Assembly: GCA_028565715.1 (NCBI GenBank)
Contig: JAOXYC010191577.1
Location: 1 to 12,161 of the forward strand
Direction: 5' to 3'
DNA from: Phoronis pallida
Lineage: Eukaryota; Phoronida; Phoronidae
Length of the DNA: 12,161 bases
How positions within the stretch are numbered: the stretch's first letter is position 1; each line of letters opens with the position of its first letter. The translations under genes were made by a program, and so were the position numbers. Positions 1 through 8,018 of the stretch are shown piece after piece. The notes below the pieces were generated by a model, which was given only the letters and a program-made list of their open reading frames with translations, was not told the origin of the DNA and made no database searches.

Positions 1-189
1 CACCAATATGAGTATTTCAAGCCAAAAATTAGCCAACAAAACGCGCTAGTTTAAAAACAGCGAATCTGTGTTCAACCTTTAAAGTGACAAAAAGTACTAA
101 GCACTAACAGATTGCACTTATTCTCATTTTTTCGCAGCCAATTCCACTCTTTTAATTGAAGTCAACCTAAATCACATATTTCTTTCCAG
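1..189 (+). other. Intron of gene 1 (partial)
   Basis: This stretch ends in a polypyrimidine tract and AG (TTTCTTTCCAG) directly before the exon at 190. I see no coding signal to its left; the upstream exon lies outside the window. Confidence 0.5.
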
Positions 190-1103
190 TACGGAACGGC
201 GAAAATACTACAAACACTGTGCAAAAGCAAGGACTGAGAAAAATAAGTACGTCTCAATGATCATCGACGGCATGGACCAAAAAAAAACATGTTTGCCATG
301 GTTTCGGGGTACAAGCAAATTCATGAGCGGCATGTGGAAGTTGAAGGTACATGTTACTGGTGTAATTGTCCATGGACTCTTCTCTTCTGGAATCTTCGAA
401 CTTGGACAATGGGGTCAGGGACCTGACATAACGGCAAACATAATTCTTTTTTCCTTATTCGAGATGAGAGAAACTTTACCACAAACATTATATTTACAAA
501 TGGACAATTGCTTTAGAGAAAACAAAAACATATATATATTTGGATTGTGTGCCTTGTTGGTTGAATTGGGCATTTTCAAAAAAGTGAAAGTTGGATTTTT
601 GATGGTTGGGCACACTCATGAAGACGTGGATCAGCTCTTTTCTCGATTTTCTTCTTACCTCCATAGACATTCAGCATTAACCATACCAAAATTAATGGAT
701 TCCTTCAAGCAATCATTTCGCCCAGAGCCTACCACAAAATACCTTACAAGAATATACAATATTAGAGACTGGATAAGACCACACCTCAACAAAACCCGGT
801 TTCATTCTGTCCCACATCAATTTCGATTTAAACTCGACGAGACTGGGAGGTGCCTGATGGCAACAAAGAAGTGGTCATCGGACAAAGAGTGGTTAAGTTG
901 TGATTACAATGCCAGTGATGGCCAGTACATTTTAAAGTCTCGCCCAACAGATATTCCTAACCTCATACAAGCAAACTACGATAAAATGGACTTACCACGA
1001 CTTCAACACAGTTTATCAGTGGCAGCAAAGTTCATGAATCGTGCAGAAGATCGGGAATGGTGGAACTCTTGGTTTGAGGAAATGAATGACAAAGTTATAG
1101 ATG
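190..1103 (+). CDS. Gene 1 exon with DUF7869/RNase H-like core
   Basis: The acceptor is a pyrimidine-rich TTTCTTTCCAG ending at 189; the donor is ATG|GTGAGT at 1104, leaving one base of a Gly codon (phase 1). The exon is longer than the ATG-initiated frame at 257, because codons 191-256 (ERRKYYKH...KYVSM) match the usual start of the family core. Predicted fold, by eye: strand MIIDGMDQ (residues 23-30), strands around KLKVHVTGVIVHG (50-62), strand LYLQMDNC (100-107), helix IYIFGLCALLVELGIF (114-129), then strand and helix FLMVGHTHEDVDQLFSRF (136-153). Candidate acidic metal ligands are D26 or D29, D105, and E144, D145 or D147. An alternative acceptor at TTCGCAG (ending 137) also keeps the frame open but does not fit the family boundary as well. 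Confidence 0.78.
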
Positions 1104-2546
1104 GTGAGTACATGAAAAGTTTGTTTAAGTTGCTGTCCTAATGTAGTCCCAAATAACAGGCTTAACTCAACTTCATTTTGAAAAAGTTGTCACGTTTAGC
1201 CCCTCTCAAAGCGGATGAGTTGAGCGATCGAGGTGGTTACAGCTCTATATTCCCACAACCCTATGCTGAAGTTATAGTTACCATTACAAGCTGTGCTCAG
1301 ACTGTAGGAGTTGGTACTGTATTTCTAAAATAATTATTGAAATTGTTATTGTCAAAGCTTTTGAATACAATTAAGTCATGCCATATATATATTTTGCTGT
1401 TTTTTTGTATTTACAAGAAAAGCGTGTGTTAATTAGAACTCTATGCTTTAGCCCAACTTTGAACTCATCTTTCTGCAGGTGAAGCTGATAGGAATGATGA
1501 GTCCTGGTATCTAAATGCCATTATCGCCGCAACACGTGAAAGAACAGCAACTGAACATGTGGAAATGAGCTCTGAAAGTGAAGTGTCTGGGTTGTCAGAC
1601 CTAGATGGAGAGGATCTACCAATGAGACCGGTAAGCTCTTCAGCACAGATACAGCGCTACTTGTTTTACACATCAAGACTTTGGATAGGTCATACGCCCT
1701 GTCATGACGCAAATGAATAAATAACATTGCATTAACCTCTTATTTTAGGGAGTGCTAATGAATCAGTGGTAAGATCTGCGCCTCGCATGCAAGAGGTCAG
1801 CAGTTCGAACACGGCTATGGGCAATGAAAACTTCCGAGCATTAATAAAAAGTATCTTTCACCTCTTGCTCGGTGCCAGTGCCTTCAGCTTGTTGAAATTT
1901 GTCTCATTCTCCGAAAGGAGGCAGTAGACTTTTTATATTGTCATTTTGAATGTGCCTGATGAATTAAGTGAGTTCGCCTGAATACTGATCATTTTCATGT
2001 CTGTGAAAAAAATCACAGAAACAACCTCAAACCTAAAATAGAAGGAAAGTTTAAATTTGATTAACCGGGCAATGCAGGGTATCACCTCATTTTTCTCACT
2101 AACATTACATCTGGCCTTACTGATTAATGTGTCCTATTAAACAGGTATTACTAGGAAGTACTACAAGTGCCAAAAGAATTATTTCATCCGCTCCAGAATC
2201 CTGTCAACCTGAGGAAGACTTGCCAGCACACCAACCAATCACAGACACACTAGAAATAGGGGACATGTGTCTACTTGACATCAAATATGAAGACATATTC
2301 TGGCCTCAAGTAGCAATGGTAATTGACAAAAAAGATGAAGATATCACAATAAAATGGTATAGAGGTGCTATCACAACAGCGTTTGTTGTTCTCACAAGAC
2401 CTGTGGCGGGTGAGAGGGGGAAGCGTGAACCATGGACGGAGGTGATCTCAAGGCATGATATTTGGCACCATGGGTTTAAGCTAACACGCAAAAACAATTT
2501 GCCAGGAGACATTAAAGTAAGACTACGAGAATACGAGAGACAATAG
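190..2546 (+). CDS. Gene 1: DUF7869-type, transposase-like protein (3' part, three exons)
   Basis: Joining 190-1103, 1479-1630 and 2145-2546 gives an uninterrupted frame of 488 residues ending in TAG at 2544. The first base (190) is the third base of a codon begun in an exon left of the window, so the N terminus is missing. Order of parts: basic lead-in ERRKYYKHCAKAR (about 2-14), transposase-like DUF7869 core (about 20-170), a less distinctive linker, an acidic serine-rich stretch (about 330-352) and a C-terminal beta-rich domain (about 395-488). I recognise the core from GHTHEDVDQ and QMDNCFRENKN, which are hallmarks of this family in animals, plants and oomycetes. No function is established for the family; DNA transposase ancestry is my inference. 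There are no stops or frameshifts and all splice phases match, so the gene is probably functional or recently so. It is convergent with gene 2. Confidence 0.72.
1479..1630 (+). CDS. Gene 1 middle exon (acidic linker)
   Basis: The acceptor TCTTTCTGCAG ends at 1478 and the donor CCG|GTAAGC starts at 1631. The first two bases complete the Gly codon split by the upstream intron, and the exon ends on a codon boundary. It encodes 50 further residues, beginning EADRNDESWYLNAIIAATRE and ending in an acidic, serine-rich stretch (SSESEVSGLSDLDGEDLP). This looks like a flexible linker between the catalytic-like core and the C-terminal domain. It is too short to carry its own ATG frame, so it is found only through the splice sites and phase. 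Confidence 0.7.
1748..1932 (+). repeat. tRNA-derived SINE in gene 1 intron 2
   Basis: The head is tRNA-like. A box A-like TGAATCAGTGG lies at 1759-1769 and a box B-like GTTCGAACA at 1803-1811, 34 bases apart, the spacing expected of an internal RNA polymerase III promoter. Between them is an anticodon-arm-like CCTC...GAGG hairpin. The acceptor stem is not preserved (nothing pairs with GGGAGTG), so it is not a functional tRNA. The tail includes a 7-bp hairpin, CCGAGCA (1834-1840) with TGCTCGG (1866-1872). The 3' boundary is uncertain. It lies in the sense orientation of the host gene. Confidence 0.6.
2145..2546 (+). CDS. Gene 1 last exon, SH3/Tudor-like barrel
   Basis: The acceptor CTATTAAACAG ends at 2144, and the phase-0 join matches the previous donor. 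The frame has an upstream ATG at 2127, but that lies in the intron. The exon encodes 133 residues. The part from GDMCLLDIKYEDIFWPQVAM through ITIKWYRG to REPWTEVISRHDIW resembles the small beta-barrels (BAH, Tudor or PWWP type) that read chromatin or bind nucleic acid: a GDxCLL opening, WPQVA strand and IKWY strand. It ends in a basic helical tail (HGFKLTRKNNLP...KVRLREYERQ), which I recall as a usual end of DUF7869 proteins. Assignment to a specific barrel family is not possible by eye. Confidence 0.72.
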   Translation, partial: VLLGSTTSAKRIISSAPESCQPEEDLPAHQPITDTLEIGDMCLLDIKYEDIFWPQVAMVIDKKDEDITIKWYRGAITTAFVVLTRPVAGERGKREPWTEVISRHDIWHHGFKLTRKNNLPGDIKVRLREYERQ

Positions 2547-2755
2547 TGTTTTTCAAAATATGGTGTTTGCAATATACTTTTTACCAACTCCATGTACAGT
2601 TTGTTTATGTCAAAATACAAACCAGCAAAAACATTTGTACATAACATGTAATGAGAATGGAATTTGTCAGATAACTTGCCTGGGAAATACCTTTTTTAAA
2701 AGTCAGTTTTGGGATCATGTTTTTTTTAGTCTTCTTGACACATATATGTTATTTC

Positions 2756-2761
2756 AATAAA
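2756..2761 (+). terminator. Polyadenylation signal of gene 1
   Basis: A canonical AATAAA lies 209 bases after the stop codon, with T-rich sequence on both sides. The 3' UTR (2547 to about 2780) contains an accidental 66-codon frame with no family resemblance. Confidence 0.55.
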
Positions 2762-3600
2762 CACCTTTTGAAGATGGTTGGCTATCTTTTTGACCGAAAT
2801 TAGCTATTTTCGATCAACTCTCGCAATAATTGATGTGCGGAAATAGGAGCATATTACATTAAACAAAAATTACAATCTCATTCAGAGCTTGTTTCTTTCC
2901 TAGTCATATAGCTTCATACCATAGTTGTTTTTTAATGATCAACTCTGACTAGGTACAATGTTTTGCAGACAAGACTAGCTTGCCAAAGAATATGTTAGCA
3001 GCAAATCAAAGATGAATGCAGTAATTATGATGGTTGCTGCTTATTTAATAACAATACCCCTGAATGTTCTTACAATTAGGATATTTGGAGTTCTATTTAT
3101 TCAGAGGAGGCCCATGAAAGAAATGTTTGATCCACTGAGAACCGAATGCATATCACGTTAGCCGAGTGAGCGTATTACTCGGACTACTTCATGGCATTAT
3201 GTTTGAATGAGATATATATTTCAGCTTTTAATTACTATTGGAACTTGTCTATAATTCTGTATTTAAGTGGCAAGGAGGAGACTAAATATAATATTAAGAA
3301 ACTTGAATATTCTCACATGTCTTTATGTAGAATTTTAAAAAGTAACGTCATTAAAAGGCAGTATGTGACTATAAGCTATATTTTGTAATAAATGGAAAAT
3401 ACAAAACTGATCAAGTGTATTCATTTTGTTACTTTAATGAATTAAATCTACCAATTAATATTACTAAATGATGAAGTAATACAATTTTAAACATGTTTGG
3501 TTAAATAGATTCCAAGGTAAGATCTACTGCTGCAGCGTTTAATAAGGATACAAGCTGATTAAATAACAAAAATCATATTAAATCAATTAAAAATAGGGCA
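2762..3600. other. Intergenic AT-rich stretch, no gene
   Basis: This follows the 3' end of gene 1. The open frames are short, AT-driven and unlike any protein I know. The only structure seen is a small hairpin, CCGAGT (3162-3167) with ACTCGG (3177-3182), around a 9-base loop. Confidence 0.5.
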
Positions 3601-4168
3601 TACAAGCTACTCTGGATAAGTCCTCACCTTCAGGACCGTAAAAATAGCTACGACTTAGGGGATAGACGACTCACGCTTTCATGGATAAATCAATACTTTG
3701 GCAAGGCCCCAAAAATACACAAAAATCACCTCTGATTTTCCGAACTCCGGATCTAAACTATAAAGGTTTTCAAATTCATGTTTCTAAAAAATTGCGTGTT
3801 TTTATAAACATGTTGTATGTTTCAAATATAACCGTGAGTCCTCTGGTTTTAAAACCATTCAAGCGTTCATCTAACTAAAGGTACATTCAAAATTCGCCAT
3901 CGTGTTCTGCAATGTAGAATGAGCTCTTACTTTTATGGGTATCTGGGTTATTGTTGATGTTCAACTGATAGCAAACAGAGCTAGGCTGTCATCAAGTCAA
4001 ACCATTGAGACCAGATGCCGAATTTTGACATTCTGAAGGCTTCGAATGTTTCCGATAAAAAGTGATGCATGCGTGGTAAATAATTTTTGGGCGACGACTT
4101 ACGTTAACAATTTTATATTCCCTGAACTAACGAAATAGGCGATGACGACTTATCCAGAGTACCTTGTA
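3601..4168. mobile_element. Inverted-repeat element (MITE), copy 1
   Basis: The left end TACAAGCTACTCTGGATAAG (3601-3620) is mirrored by the right end at 4143-4168, whose reverse complement reads TACAAGGTACTCTGGATAAG; about 24 of 26 terminal bases match. If the outer TA pairs are target duplications, the element proper is 3603-4166, as in Tc1/mariner-type MITEs. Subterminal GACGACT-type motifs recur near both ends, as transposase-binding repeats often do. There is no transposase; the 65-codon frame inside (3681-3878) is accidental. It lies about 70 bases beyond the stop of gene 2. Confidence 0.65.
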
Positions 4169-4169
4169 C

Positions 4170-4175
4170 TTTAAT
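4170..4175 (-). terminator. Candidate polyadenylation signal of gene 2
   Basis: On the minus strand this reads ATTAAA, the commonest variant signal, about 63 bases after the gene 2 stop. It lies right at the border of the inverted-repeat element. Weak evidence: the region is AT-rich. Confidence 0.3.
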
Positions 4176-4237
4176 TTGCTAGGTTATAATGTTCTTTAAA
4201 TTTACAATGATCCTATAATTAACAGCTATGTTCCAAA

Positions 4238-4587
4238 CTAGTCGAGCTCTGTAGAATTCAGAGGGCCTGCAAAATTATCATCATCTAAATGGTCATCCAC
4301 TTCACTGCTCGCATCAGCATGCTCAATAGTGCTCTCGTTCAGAGTCGGCGTAGTATCATCAGACAACTTAGACCAATCGTTTGAGCTGAGCAAGTCAAGT
4401 TTTGAAAGTTGCCTAACCTCCCTTAAGATTTTAGCCCCAAATTTGTCAGTGATTTTTTTTACTGCCCCACAGGAGACGACTTGTCCATCAATCAGCACTT
4501 CCATTTTGATTGCAATCTCTGGAGGAGCAGAGGAACTTGTCACCGCCTGCTGACAGTACTCTGAGAGTCGTTTGGGCACAACTGGAT
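4238..4587 (-). CDS. Gene 2 last exon E (acidic C terminus)
   Basis: The acceptor TTTATTCACAG ends at 4588; its AT completes the Asp codon begun in exon D. It encodes DPVVPKRLSEYCQQAV, then a hydrophobic and charged segment (IKMEVLIDGQVVSCGAVKKI, DKFGAKILREVRQL) that could form a small alpha-beta unit, and finally a Ser/Thr/Asp/Glu-rich tail (EVDDHLDDDN). The stop is TAG at 4240-4238. Low-complexity acidic tails are common in nuclear proteins, but no localisation signal can be proved. Confidence 0.65.
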
Positions 4588-7500
4588 CTGTGAATAAATG
4601 AAATATTGATGTTAACTAAGGTATTAGAATGTAGAAACTGTCAAAAACATTAACAACCGGTAAATATCAACACTTTAGGGTCCCTAGCTATTTTACATAA
4701 ATCCAACTAGAACCCAACTCCAGATGCCCTAGACTGTACTTCAGCCCCTTCTACTCCGGTAGAGGGACTGTAACAATCGCGTGGGGTCTACTGAAAGTAG
4801 GGATCGGGTTACCGATAGTAGAGATTGTGTTTAAGCGGAGTGACGTCATTCGCATATACTTAGCGATACTGGATTAGCGCGCGATTGATTCAGTTTGTCG
4901 TTTTCAACGACGCGTGATCTCACCTCCCAGTTTTATTAGGGGTAGAAACTTGTCAAGGGATTCATCTTTTGTGTGCTCTGGGAACCTCTGTCTGGCTTGC
5001 AACCAGCTATCACACTTTGTCAGGTGACTGAAGAATCCTCTGAGTCGTTTGGTCTTCTTAAATTTGTCTATCAGCACACAGCATTGATTAATGCTTTGAT
5101 CCCCACTAGAAACCATTTCCAGAAAATAATGTTGATCACCCTCTGACATGCCTAATAACTTGAGGAACAGCTGAAAACAATTAATAATTGATCAATTTAA
5201 TTTTTATATCACTGTCCTGAAAATGTGCTCAAGTTATTATAAAACAATTTTTGCCTACAAGTTCAGTCGCGAAATAATGAGACTCTAGGATCTAAGGATT
5301 TAATTTTATTTGTGTTACAATCAACTGTGAACTAACAACGATGGTAAAGTGAAAAAAGGCCTTCCTTCATGCTGTGATGATTCCAAGAAAATCAAAAACC
5401 TTTTTTTAGTTTGGATAATCTGACTAGAGGTGATTTTTGGTTGTTTTTGGCCTGGCCTAAGTAATGATTTACCATGAAAGTGTTAGTAAGATCACTATTG
5501 AAAACTGGCATATTTAAACGGCGACTTAAGCAGAAGTCATCGATTTTTTATGGTCCCGACTGACGACTTAATTGGCGAGTTCCCCATTGGACCAGCTTGT
5601 AGTACTTTAGGAAAGTGTTAAAGTTAGTTTGGAACTATATTATATATCATATATTTAGTGTCTGAACTTACCTTTTGGTCTACTTCAACAGATTTGTTAT
5701 CCAGGCCAAATATTGTTTCCACTTTCCTAAAACATCTTGTGCTGTAACATGCAACTTTGATGATCGTGTTCAGTGTTTTGTCATTCTGGAATATGGGTAT
5801 TCAATATGATTGATGATATTTATACTCATGTAACAAATTATGATAGGGTAATGCACACAGCTAAACTGACAAACTTGATTTTTTATTCGGTACATACTAA
5901 ATGTTAAAAGATAATGTCTATGTGTTGGTCCCAATCCTGCATCAAAACGCAACTCAAGTAGAGATTTTGTGTACAATTCCTTTGTTGGACATAACTAACT
6001 TGATTTGAGTAAAACATTTAAAAAATCTGTTATTGGACCACAAAGCATTCAAATCAACCATTAATGTTCTGATTTTAATTACTCAAGACAGATAAAAGCG
6101 AGTATATATTTGTTAAAAAAAATTGTAGTTGACCTCCCATTTTTACACCAGGATCATCATAGAGACAGTATCTTTAATAAATATCAACATTGCTTATCAA
6201 TATTATTATCAACGAATGCCAAATTCCTTCTAGTGAGCAGCAATGAAATTAAATTATTTCTTATTTAAAAAAGCCTACAATTTTTGTTTCTGAACTTCCA
6301 GGATTCATGGTCATTGCATTTACAATGATATTTTGGCACAAGGATTCTATTCACACTCAATCAATGATGTATAACTATACTGACATTATGCCGAAGTTCA
6401 TGACAGAAACAAAATAGATGAAAGTATCAACGGTGATGAATTAGTTTTACGAGCTGAAACTTCATGGGGACCATGAACAATATTTTTAATCATGATTGTG
6501 TATCTAGTTGATAATCTTGTAACAAATTGAATTCGTACAACCACTGTTATTCAAATTGGAAAAAATAGCATACCAAGTGCTCCACAGCCAGCTGCTCCCT
6601 GCAGGATTCTCTCAGTTTCTGTGGTAGGGGTTGTGGGGGTTGTTCACAACTTTCAAGACCAGTCTCCTCAAAAATTATTCTTCTTGCCAATCTGACGTTG
6701 TCAGCAAAGGTCATCACTTTGTTGGTAGATTGTCGGTTGTGGGCGCTTGCCAAACGTCTGGCTTCAGCATTGGTCAGTCCAACATATATGTCTACCTCTA
6801 TAAACCGTATTGTGTCATAATGTGCCTGTTCGTTCTCCTGTAGAACCTCTTGACAGGCACTGCGCAAATGATTGCCACCAAGTGTGTGAAGACAATATTG
6901 AGACAAGTTAGCGGCGTTGAAATCTTCTTTTGTTTTAACCACAGTGCTCCCCAGTAAGCATGGTATAACCGTCGAGTGTGGCAAGTTTGGGTTTCTCATC
7001 AGTTGCTGTTTTATAGTTTTCACCCAAGTCCTGTTTAGTTCTCTCACAAAGTGAATGTCTTTGGGGGGTTGAAGAGTCATAACTGACACTCTGTGCCTAC
7101 CTGTAAAATAAATTAATCAGATCATTTTCGTATTAATTTCCATTTTGCGAATTTTCGAAATAAAGATTGATTTACAAAAATTCACTAATTTGAGTATTCC
7201 AATTTCAAGAAAGGGTAATCCAGTCTGCTCCCAAATTGCATTAGCGTTTTCCAAACAAACTTTGTTTATAAACTTTGGGGTCCAACAATGGCAGACAAAA
7301 TTTTAGACAACCTCGGTTCAAATCATGCATCTTGAGCCTGCTGTTGCCTTCCTGTGAGAATTAAAATATAATAATACCTGCATACTTCTCCCTCAGAGCC
7401 TTGTCTACAGGTAGACTAGTGACGACTTCCATAGCATCATCAACTGGGATGTCATCTAGTATGTCCTCAGTAGTTGTCATTAGGTTCTCATTGACCTGGC

Positions 7501-7705
7501 CTAATGCTGTTTTTTTCCCATCACCTGTTGCCTTTCGTTTCAAGTGTTTTAAGCCCTTCTTAACTCTGCTATTCTGTACCAGACAATCAATGAATGTTTT
7601 ATTGCAGCCCATGTTTTCCTTGAATGTTTTACAGAAGTCATTATGATCCCAGTCGAACATAAGTCGTGGCATATTCCTCACTTCCAAGCATCCTTTGAAT
7701 CTGAA
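4238..7705 (-). CDS. Gene 2: ParB/sulfiredoxin-like protein (3' part, five exons)
   Basis: Five exons (7705-7378, 7100-6574, 5785-5672, 5170-4924, 4587-4238) join with phases 1, 0, 0, 1 into one frame of 521 residues ending in TAG at 4240. The first exon opens in phase 0 behind a good acceptor, so at least one exon probably lies at higher coordinates; failing that, translation could start at M12 (7672). Parts in order: a helical, basic N-terminal region (1-110), a ParB/sulfiredoxin-like domain (about 111-245), a helical C-terminal region (about 286-405), and a tail ending very acidic (about 480-521). The superfamily includes ParB nucleotide-binding/nuclease proteins, DndB-type proteins and sulfiredoxin, which often act on DNA or nucleotides. 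The function here is unknown. All exons lack stops and frameshifts. Confidence 0.72.
4730..4897. repeat. Dispersed repeat with UNCG hairpin, copy 1
   Basis: Related to 12005-12161 over its whole visible length: TAGACTGTACTYCAGCCCCT at one end and a nearly identical stretch of about 57 bases at the other, from the CRE-like TGACGTCA (4841-4848) through GCGCGCGATTGATTCAG; the middle is diverged. Near the start is a hairpin, CCCT.CTAC-TCCG-GTAGAGGG (4746-4766), with one bulged T. It fills half of the gene 2 intron between exons D and E. Family unknown; a SINE or another short interspersed element is likely. Confidence 0.7.
4924..5170 (-). CDS. Gene 2 exon D (helical region)
   Basis: The acceptor ATTGTTTTCAG ends at 5171 and the donor GAG|GTGAGA follows 4924 (phase 1). 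The exon begins LFLKLLGMSEGDQHYFLEMV, seven codons before the first in-frame Met, and ends DKFLPLIKLG. It is rich in Leu, Phe and Lys, probably an alpha-helical bundle of about 80 residues. No named family recognised. The donor lies only about 26 bases from the end of a dispersed repeat in the next intron. Confidence 0.65.
5256..5601. mobile_element. Inverted-repeat element, diverged copy 2 (reverse orientation)
   Basis: The reverse complement of 5395-5485 aligns with 3676-3770 of copy 1: both contain CTTTCATGG, TAAATC, a GGC.AGGCC block and then AAAAATCACCTCT. Nearer the end, both have an AAGTC.TCA block followed by GGACC.TAAAAA. Outer ends are TACAAG (5256-5261) and CTTGTA (5596-5601). Clearly older and shorter than copy 1. 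It lies in the gene 2 intron between exons C and D. Confidence 0.55.
5672..5785 (-). CDS. Gene 2 exon C (38 codons)
   Basis: This exon is found only from splice sites: acceptor CATATTCCAG ending at 5786 and a textbook donor AAG|GTAAGT after 5672. Its 114 bases are fully open and phase 0 at both ends, fitting exon B before it and exon D after it. It encodes NDKTLNTIIKVACYSTRCFR and then KVETIFGLDNKSVEVDQK, predicted mostly helical. There is no separate domain match. Confidence 0.65.
5786..6573 (-). other. Gene 2 intron between exons B and C
   Basis: This is a 788-base GT-AG intron. It is AT-rich with no coding signal. It contains a diverged fragment of the foldback element described at 8633, at 6113-6177. 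Confidence 0.55.
6113..6177. repeat. Diverged end of the foldback MITE family
   Basis: The pattern AAAATT-GTAGTTGA, then TTTTTACACCAG-ATC-TCA and finally GACAGTATCTTTAA parallels the right arm at 8930-8992 (AAATTTCTAGTTGA, TTTTGACCCCAGATCCTCA, GACAGTATCTTTAA). Only the last 14 bases are identical, so the assignment is moderate. Confidence 0.4.
6574..7100 (-). CDS. Gene 2 exon B (ParB/sulfiredoxin-like domain)
   Basis: The acceptor TTATTTTACAG ends at 7101; GT then completes the Gly codon from exon A. The donor is TTG|GTATGC, with the exon ending at 6574 in phase 0. Visible in order: lead strand and helix VRELNRTWVKTIKQQLMRNP (128-147), strand TVIPCLLG (153-160), motif TLGGNHLRSACQEV (182-195), strand VDIYVGLTNAEARRLASAHN (212-231) and a helix, MTFADNVRLARR. 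This is the ParB/Srx order: helix with NP, strand with P, the Gly-rich turn (GGCHRYAA in sulfiredoxin, GxRRxxA in ParB), then a strand, Leu-Ser/Thr, and an Ala-rich helix ending in HN. The sulfiredoxin Cys position is Asn186, so sulfinic acid reductase activity is unlikely. Confidence 0.7.
7378..7705 (-). CDS. Gene 2 exon A (helical, basic N-terminal part)
   Basis: On the minus strand the acceptor is TATTTTTACAG, ending at 7706, and the donor is CAG|GTATTA, with the exon ending at 7378 in phase 1. It encodes 109 complete residues starting FRFKGCLEVRNMPRLMFDWD. No ATG in frame precedes M12, so the exon is probably internal. The segment from WDHNDFCKTFKENMGCNKTF to KKGLKHLKRK is helical and basic and may bind nucleic acid. 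It is followed by an acidic stretch, TTTEDILDDIPVDDAMEVV, and a link into the next domain (DKALREKYAG). I do not recognise a named domain here. Confidence 0.68.
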
Positions 7706-8018
7706 CTGTAAAAATATAATAAACTTAATTTTGGTCAGATCATATAGTAAGGTAGATATAATATATAGCCAATCCAGGCAGGGGTATTATACAATTTTTG
7801 CCTACATGTGCACAACTGCTTACATGCTGGTATAGTCTACACTATTTTGTTGAAAAAAAGTAATAATTAAATTTATGTTGAAAAATGTGTTTATCATGAG
7901 TCATTTGATACATTAACTATTATTGATCAATAAAAAAAATACTTAGTCAAATCATATTATTTAGAATTAAAATCTATAAGACTGGTCAATAAAAATAGCT
8001 ATGATCCATCTTATTTAA
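7706..8018. other. Non-coding AT-rich stretch upstream of gene 2 exon A
   Basis: Apart from the splice acceptor at its left edge (minus strand), I see no exon, repeat or RNA here. It is probably an intron of gene 2. Confidence 0.4.

Noticed and set aside
415-615. Minus-strand 66-codon frame
   Set aside because: It lies opposite the conserved QMDNC-to-GHTHED coding stretch of gene 1 and has no family resemblance.
1748-1820. Functional tRNA gene
   Set aside because: Box A and box B are present but the acceptor stem does not pair, so a SINE head is the better reading.
1955-2000. Hammerhead ribozyme-like CTGATGA...GAA
   Set aside because: No closing stem II and no GAAA core follows; the match is chance-level.
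2306-2647. Minus-strand 113-codon frame
   Set aside because: Antisense to the last exon of gene 1, whose frame matches the known C-terminal pattern and spliced phase.
4329-4553. Plus-strand 74-codon frame
   Set aside because: Antisense to exon E of gene 2, with no splice context or recognisable domain.
6631-6843. Plus-strand 70-codon frame
   Set aside because: Antisense to the ParB-like exon; the minus frame is far longer and fits a protein superfamily.
6574-7100. True sulfiredoxin
   Set aside because: The catalytic Cys of the GGCHR motif is Asn, and the surrounding protein is much longer than sulfiredoxin.
7401-7646. Plus-strand 81-codon frame
   Set aside because: Antisense to exon A of gene 2; serine/valine-rich as expected from the complement of its acidic codons.
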